From: Silene latifolia
Taxonomy: Eukaryota > Streptophyta > Magnoliopsida > Caryophyllales > Caryophyllaceae
NCBI RefSeq assembly: GCF_048544455.1
Contig: NC_133538.1
Span: 439,640,311 to 439,704,310 of the forward strand
Reading direction: 5' to 3'
Length of the DNA: 64,000 bases
Shown: positions 58,071-64,000 of the stretch, piece by piece
Layout of the letters: each line of letters begins with the position of its first letter
Numbering within the stretch: the first letter of the stretch is position 1
Notes under the pieces: model-generated
What the model saw: the letters and a program-made list of their open reading frames with translations, nothing else
What the model was told of the DNA's origin: nothing
Database searches by the model: none
Position numbers and translations under genes: made by a program

Positions 58071-59296
58071 CTTGCTTAGTTTGAGATACATTCATCCCCC
58101 AAGGGAGGGGGATCCTGAAGTGCCATTTCACCTTGAGTGTCTATAGGTTGACCCTGATAGAAGTATTTCACTCTTTGCCCTTTGAATTTGAAAAATTCAC
58201 CTTTGTTATTCTTTAACTCAAATGAAGCATATGGGAAAACGATCACTACTTCAAAGGGTCCCGACCATTGAGACTTCAATTTTACGGGAAACAATTGAAA
58301 CCTTGAATTGAAAAGAAGGACCTTGTCTCCCACATTTATCTCCTTCTTTAAGATCTTAGAAATATGTCATTTCTTGGTTCTCTCTTTGTAGAGCTTAGCA
58401 TTTTTGTATGCATCCATTGTAAGGTCATATAGCTCATAGAGTTGAAGAAATTGCATGTTCCCCGCAATATCCAATTCATAGTAAAGCTCTTTTAAAGCCC
58501 AACTTGCTCTATGCTCGAATTCAAGAGGGAGGTGACAAGATTTACTAAAAACCAAACGATAGGGAGTAGTATCTATCGGGGTCTTGTAAGCAGGTCTAAG
58601 TTCCCAAAGTACATCATTCAGTTCGGCACTCAAATCTTTCCTTGATTTTCTCACCAAACGCTCTAGAATGGCTTTTCTTTTTGCGGTTCAACACCTCCAC
58701 TTGCCCATTTGTTTGTGGATCATAGGCAAGGACTACTTTGACCATACTTATTAAGCAAGGCATAGATGGTTCGGTTAATTAAATGTAACCCACAGTCACT
58801 AATCACGGCTCTAGGCACACAAAATTGCGGAAATATATAATCCTTGAAAAGCTTGGACACAACTCTTGAATCATTAGTGGTTGCGGTGATAGCTTCAAAT
58901 CCATTTGCACACGTAATCCACCGCAATCAGTATGTATTGGTTGCCATAAGAAGATGAAAAGGGTCACATAAAATCAACATCCCACACATCAAATAGTTCC
59001 ACTTCTAGAATGTTGTTAAGAGGCATCTTGTCTCGCCTTCCAATATCTCCCCTTTGTTGGCAAGAGTCACAAGAGTGTACAAAAGCATAAGCATCCTTAA
59101 ATAATGAGGGCCAATAAAAACCATAATGGAGAACACGAGCTTGGGTTCTTGAGGTGGATAAATGGCCACCATAAGTTGTAGCATGACAAGATTGAAGGAT
59201 GACTATTCCCTCTTCAGGAGTGACACATCTTCGATAGGTACCATCATTACATCTTCTATACAAGAAAGGGTCTTCCCAACATTCCTCTTGACTCAT
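58071..59296 (-). pseudogene. Athila-type integrase, array copy 2
   Basis: Same domain order and broken frames as copy 1: zinc motif with CDSCQ about 59070, ISDCG about 58795, C-terminus to 58076. Here the first catalytic block reads WDVDFM where copy 1 has WGIDFM. Not functional. Confidence 0.8.
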
Positions 59297-60660
59297 ATCT
59301 CAACTTCTTCCTAGCTTAGTTATCAAATTATTCCGGAATAAAGTTAGAACACAAGTAGTTTGCAATGTCCACATACCAAGGGTTGGATCTCTTTCTCCAT
59401 GGTGGTTTAATTGAATTCAGTTTTATCCAATGTTTTACTCATATAAGCTATGACCCGGAGCTTCTTGTCTTATCTTAGACCAAAGATCGCCCATATGGCA
59501 AACTCGCTTGCTTCACACATCAATTCAAAGGGGACGTACCAATTTGGTGATTGAAAAATTAAAGCCGTTGCGAGAGCATATTGAGCTTACAAAAACTATC
59601 ACGACAAGAATCATCAAATATAAAGGATGTGTCCTTATCAAGAAGTGAGGTGAGGGGTTTGGCAATTTTTGCAAAATCTTTGATAAACCTTCGATAAAAA
59701 CCTGCATGCCCCAACAAACTCATTACACCCTTGACGTTGGTGGGTAGGAGAAGTTTCTCAATCACCCCAACTTTGATTTGTCCACTTGAATCCCATTTTT
59801 AGAAATAACATGACCAAGAATCACTCCCTCTTGTACCATAAAATGGCATTTTTTCCAATTCAACACAAGGTTGTATTGTACGCAAGTTTATAGCACTTGA
59901 GAGAGGTTCTTCAAACAATCATCAAAAGAGGTATGATGGATACTAAACTCGTTCATGAGCACCTCCATGGACTTCTCAATATACTCTGAAAATATAGACA
60001 TCATCGCTCTTTAAAATGTCTCAGGAGCATTGCAAAGGCCAAATAGTATTCTTCGATATGCGAAGACGTCATAAGGACAAGTAAAAGTAGTTTTTGCTTG
60101 GTCATCCGAGTTGATGGGAATTTTGAAAAATACAGAATAGCCATCAAGTAAGCAAAAATACTCATGGTTTGCCAATCTCTCGAGCATTTGATTAATAAAA
60201 GGCAAAAGGAATGTGATCCTTGATTGAGACGGAATTCAACCTTCGGTAATTAATGCACATTCTCCATCCCGTAACCGGCCGGCTGGAAATGAGCTCACCA
60301 TCCTAATTCTCTACCAGAGTCATTCCGCCCTTTTTAGGGAAAATTTTAACCGGGGTTACCCATTCGCTTCCTCAGATGGAGTATATGACTCCGGCCTCAA
60401 GTAATTTTTCAATTTCCTTACATGCCACCTCCATCAACTTTTGGTTCAATCTTCTTTGAGGTTTAACGGAGGGGATGTATCCATCCTCTAGTGTGATACG
60501 ATGCATACACAATATAGAATCGATACCCGTAATAACGTCAATGTTATACCCAAGTGCCATTTTGTTTATTTTGTGAAAACCTAAGAGTTTTTTGTTTTGT
60601 TCCACCGCTAATTTAGCATTGATAATCACGGGGTAGGCCTTTTCATCATCGAGATAAGCA
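59297..60660 (-). pseudogene. Athila-type reverse transcriptase and truncated RNase H, array copy 2
   Basis: RT blocks at 60372-60629 and 60011-60205; LMNE replaces the catalytic motif at 59948-59959 exactly as in copy 1. RNase H is truncated at the same point. These shared lesions predate the duplication. Confidence 0.8.
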
Positions 60661-60871
60661 TATTTAGGGGGGGTAGGGGGGGGAGGTAAAGGTTCTAGAT
60701 CTTCAAGAACACCTGTGGGATATTGTACCGATCAATCGGCAAATTGCAATGTCATGGATGTGGGAATCATGTCATTTAAGACCAAGCTTCTTGGCGATGG
60801 GAAGATGTAAGATACAAACACTTGCACCCAAATCGCACAATGTTCTTTCAATGTTCACTTTGCCTACCATA
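60661..60871 (-). pseudogene. Athila-type protease, array copy 2, with 314-bp deletion
   Basis: The active-site part (about 60790-60865) remains. The C-terminal protease and linker are deleted between two AGATCT words that flank the same segment in copy 1 (34290-34295 and 34604-34609); a single AGATCT remains at 60697-60702. Confidence 0.75.
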
Positions 60872-62085
60872 CACTACAAAAAAATAGGACTCGGGAGACT
60901 ATATATGGTAACTGAAAACAGTCTCTAAAACCAATTTGGCTACTGAAAATGGTCACCAAATCCTATTCGCAAGCTCTAGTCGCCTATTTTGATTGAGGCG
61001 ATTGAATTCAGTCGCCAAAATTGGCAACCGCTTTATTAGTCGCCAACTAGGCTCTATGGCGACTGAAAGTAGTCACCAAATTGGCGACTGAAAACAGTCT
61101 CTAAAGACTTTTATTAGTCGCCAATTTGACATTAAAAAAATAAAAATAAAATAGCCACAGATATAAAACAATCAAGCTCGGATAACATGAAAAAACCAAT
61201 TTTACATTACAGTACAATCAATTTTAACATAAAACTACCAATACCATCCACATCAACAACAATTTTGATAACACAAAAAAACCAAATTACGTTCATCGCC
61301 GGGGTTGATCATAACATCGGCACCGTTAAATACACTCTACTCACCATCGTTTACAACCTGGAACCTTCCGTCGATCGCCATCTATCAGCGTTGAACACCG
61401 CGCCACCCTTTCCTTTTTTCTCCTCTGTTTCCATTTACTCGCCTCTTAAAACCAAAATACTTAGAAGTCAAGATCAGAAAACAAAAATCATTTTTGAGGA
61501 TGAAGGGTAAGATACTTTGAAATTAAAATCTGAAAAATTTAATTTATAGGGCAAATAGACTAATACCTTAAATTAAGTGAAGGACTATGAGATTATGACG
61601 AATATTACACAAGAGCAATTAAACTTGAGATTGGATAAAACAATCTCGTTTAACGAGATGCAGTTGGCTACTTTTGTGATTTAAAAAAAAAGAGCAATTA
61701 AACAAAGCATTGAATGATCGAGGGTGGCAGTTTGCTTGTGTAAAGATGGAGATAAAATGATGTAAAATATAAGGGAAAGTAATAAATAGAGCCAAAGTTT
61801 GTTTGTGTAAAGAAAGCGTGAGGGTCTACTGAGGGAGGTGGGATCCAATGTCTTATTTGTGTGCAAATAAAATGGCGACTGACAGTAAAATCAGTTGCCA
61901 AATTGGCGACTGATTACGGTCATCCGGTCTTATTTATAATCGCCAATATTAATTAATGTACGGTTTTGTGCGCCGCCAATTTGGCGACTAATATCAGTCG
62001 CTCGAGAGAATATTTTCGTCACCAATTGACGAATGGTTTGTACAATCGCCATTTATAGTCGGCCGATAACAGAATTCGTGTAGTG
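60872..62085. mobile_element. Non-autonomous CACTA element, array copy 2
   Basis: Same element at the same position as 53947-55166, with the same flanking ATA (60869-60871 and 62086-62088), so it was inserted before the array formed. Scattered substitutions separate the two copies. Confidence 0.9.
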
Positions 62086-62590
62086 ATACATGGGATTGAA
62101 AAGCTACCCGGATCTTGTAGTTTCTTAGGCATGTGATAAACCAATACTGCACTACATTCTTCCTTCAGGGCAGCTAGCCCATCACCTCCAGTTCCTCTTT
62201 TCTTTGTCAACACATCTTGGAGAAATTTGGTGTAGAGTGGCATTTGTGTTACTGCCTCGGTGAAAGGTAATGAAAATTCGATCTTTTTCAATATATCCAA
62301 GAACCTAGAGAATTTATTCTCCTCATTCACTACTCTACCTCTATTAGAAAATTGTATTGGCGGGTTATAAGGCTTGTTCGATAATGAAGATTGCTTGGTG
62401 TCATCTAGCTTTTTGGTTTCCTTTTCTTTTTCCTTGTTGACCACTTTCTCAATTACAATTTCTTCCAAGTCAAACTTTTTTAACATCCTTAGGTTGATGA
62501 TTCACTTTTCCTTTATTGGAACTCTCACCTTTACTTGTTGGCGAAGAAGTTGGACTCTCAACCTTTCCATTCATTACATCCCTCTTTCTT
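62086..62590 (-). pseudogene. Athila-type gag end / protease start, array copy 2
   Basis: As in copy 1, with a frameshift near 62480 that removes the N-terminal part of the reading frame. Fused at about 62590 to array copy 3 at the same junction sequence as at 55667. Confidence 0.75.
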
Positions 62591-64000
62591 TATGTGCCCC
62601 TGACTATCGTAGTCATTATAAACGGGGTATTGACCATTGTTTTGGTCATAGTAGACATGGTCCAACCGCCTCCCCATATCGTCAAACCTTGAATTCGTTT
62701 CAATTCGGAAGTCTCAGAACTTGGATTTCACAGTACCCATATTAAAATCAATGTTCTTAATAAGGGCTACCAAGGTGACATCCAAAATTTGGTATTGGGG
62801 TGTTTGGCTAGATGAGGAGGGCATATCTTTAGGAAATTACGAGAATTCTTGAAATTGGGAGGTTTGGGTGGTTCAAATTTCATATTGCATGGTGGTGTCG
62901 GTAGGACCAACACGCTCCCTTGAGTTAACTTGGTCGGGAGTTGTTGTCGGGTCCACTACTTCAATTTCAAGGAGATACTCATGCTCATTTTGCTTGATTT
63001 TTACTTAGTGGGCATTAGGCAAAGGGATTTAATTTCTATCTTTAATTTGCCAATAGAGTTGTCAGTCAACCAAATTCGTTTTTAGCCTCTTCAATGAGCG
63101 AGACAAATATAAGGTGGATAGAAGGTTCTCCCCCGCGATCGGATTTAAGTTAGACTCGTCAAAATTTCTCACCAATTCTATAGAAATTTAGCTGACGTAT
63201 CCTCCTATATATATCCCGGTATTTTAGTTGAGGGATTTGGCAATCTTTTTCAAGTGCAGGGCCAAATGGTGGTGGTGTTGATTTGGAAGCATTCGGGCTT
63301 GGTATACAAATATGAGCCAAGGATATTGATTTTTTCAGTCTGAAAAGTCCAAGGCTCGTGTCTCGTGAAAATTCTCCAACTCATATACCTATGCTAAATC
63401 CTCACCACCGGATTATAGCATGAGTTTGGCTCTCTCTTCACTTATGCCCTATCCTCCAAACCGGAGATTGCCTTCCACAACTTGGAGTAGTGGAATTCAT
63501 CCGGAGGGTTATGGCTGTCCATATAAGTTAACCTAAATATTTTACCAAATTCCTTTAAAGGCAAGGCATATGGGGTATTCATAAGACGAAAAGTTACCAT
63601 TGACACAAGACCAGTGATCCTTTGTTTGGCTACCAAAAGAAAGCTCAAGTATTCCCAAGTAAGCCAGGGGTAAGTCCTCCTATTCATCGCATACATTTCC
63701 CTCATCCCAACACCCTTAAAGAGGTTCTTATACTCCGTATCCAAACCCAAAAATCTCATGGTTGTCCTTGAAATAAATCAAGTTGGATGTAAACGATGAC
63801 GCTTAAATAATTGGAACTTACTACGTTGTACCTCGATTGCAAAGACGACATCGGGGAATACATCATCCGAGCTCGTCCCTGAACTCAACGCCGCTAGCAT
63901 GGCCTCATTTGCCTTTGCCACTTCCGCCCTTTGTCTTTTAGTTGCCTTGAGTGTTGATGAGGAAAGGATATTGGGTAAGAAAAGAGCATTGTGTTTTTGT
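62591..64000 (-). pseudogene. Athila third ORF, array copy 3 (cut by window end)
   Basis: Blocks at 63442-63759 match copies 1 and 2. The window ends in sequence matching 30650 of copy 1, before the GA tract, so the array continues to the right. Confidence 0.75.

Larger units (their letters stand above)
29239..64000 (-). repeat. Head-to-tail array of an LTR-less Athila internal segment
   Basis: The same block order (third ORF, GA tract, spacer, integrase, RT, protease, CACTA, gag end) occurs at 29239-55667 (copy 1, split by a 19.2-kb insertion), 55668-62590 (copy 2) and 62591-64000 (copy 3, cut by the window). Without the insertion the unit is about 7.25 kb in copy 1 and 6.9 kb in copy 2. 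Both internal junctions fuse the 5' side of gag to the 3' part of the third ORF at the same point, with no LTR, PBS or PPT between units. Copies differ by scattered substitutions and indels, so they are not one read repeated. Confidence 0.85.

Noticed and set aside
29239..64000. Array units as separate Athila insertions
   Set aside because: No LTR or TSD lies between units, and the same CACTA, RT and RNase H lesions are shared.

Overview
The window is repeat-dense plant nuclear DNA. I see no host gene, tRNA, rRNA or CRISPR. Almost everything is nested LTR retrotransposon sequence of the Ty3/gypsy superfamily. Three groups are present: Athila-type elements (PBS TGGCGCCGTTGCCGGGGA, ATHILA ORF-1-like third ORF), a Tat-lineage Ogre/Retand-type element (dual RNase H, 2.5-kb LTRs, antisense ORF), and chromovirus-like LTRs of the TGTAATACC...GGTGTTACA type. 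Two DNA transposon types are also present: a 1.2-kb CACTA element seen twice, and a Stowaway-like MITE. This density and nesting point to a large-genome eudicot. A Caryophyllales source such as Silene is my guess, because Retand was described there, but the sequence does not prove it.

Layout. 1-5274: the 3' part of a plus-strand Athila-type element (decayed ATHILA ORF, long 3' UTR, PPT, 3' LTR). 5275-11264: remnants and stacked chromovirus-like LTRs, with four PPT/LTR starts between 6.2 and 9.6 kb. 11265-11725: integrase C-terminus of a Tat element. 11726-13272: minus-strand 3' LTR of an older Athila-type element, whose 3' UTR continues on both sides of a younger insertion. 13794-25083: that younger insertion, a complete 11.3-kb minus-strand Athila-type element with CAATT target-site duplication, gag, protease and a nearly intact third ORF but no RT, RNase H or integrase. 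Its 5' LTR carries the MITE. 25.1-29.2 kb: more of the older 3' UTR, interrupted by a plus-strand LTR fragment.

29239-64000: the same Athila-type internal segment (third ORF, integrase, broken RNase H/RT, protease, CACTA insertion, gag end) occurs head to tail as two complete copies and the start of a third, with identical unit junctions and no LTRs between copies. Copy 1 is split by a complete 19,163-bp Tat/Retand-type element (34780-53942, TSD CATAC) inserted exactly at the CACTA edge. That element carries gag-pro-RT-RH-aRH-INT on the minus strand. On the plus strand it carries an antisense gene with its own TATA box, interrupted by one stop codon.

Possible new biology. (1) The LTR-free tandem array may be a long-monomer satellite in the making from an already dead retrotransposon. 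(2) Each LTR family has its own short CpG-rich motif iterated just upstream of the TATA box; in one family the motif is a palindrome whose variants keep their symmetry. (3) The motif of the Tat/Retand-type LTR promoter is also placed about 50 bp upstream of the TATA box of its antisense gene, suggesting one regulatory module drives both strands.
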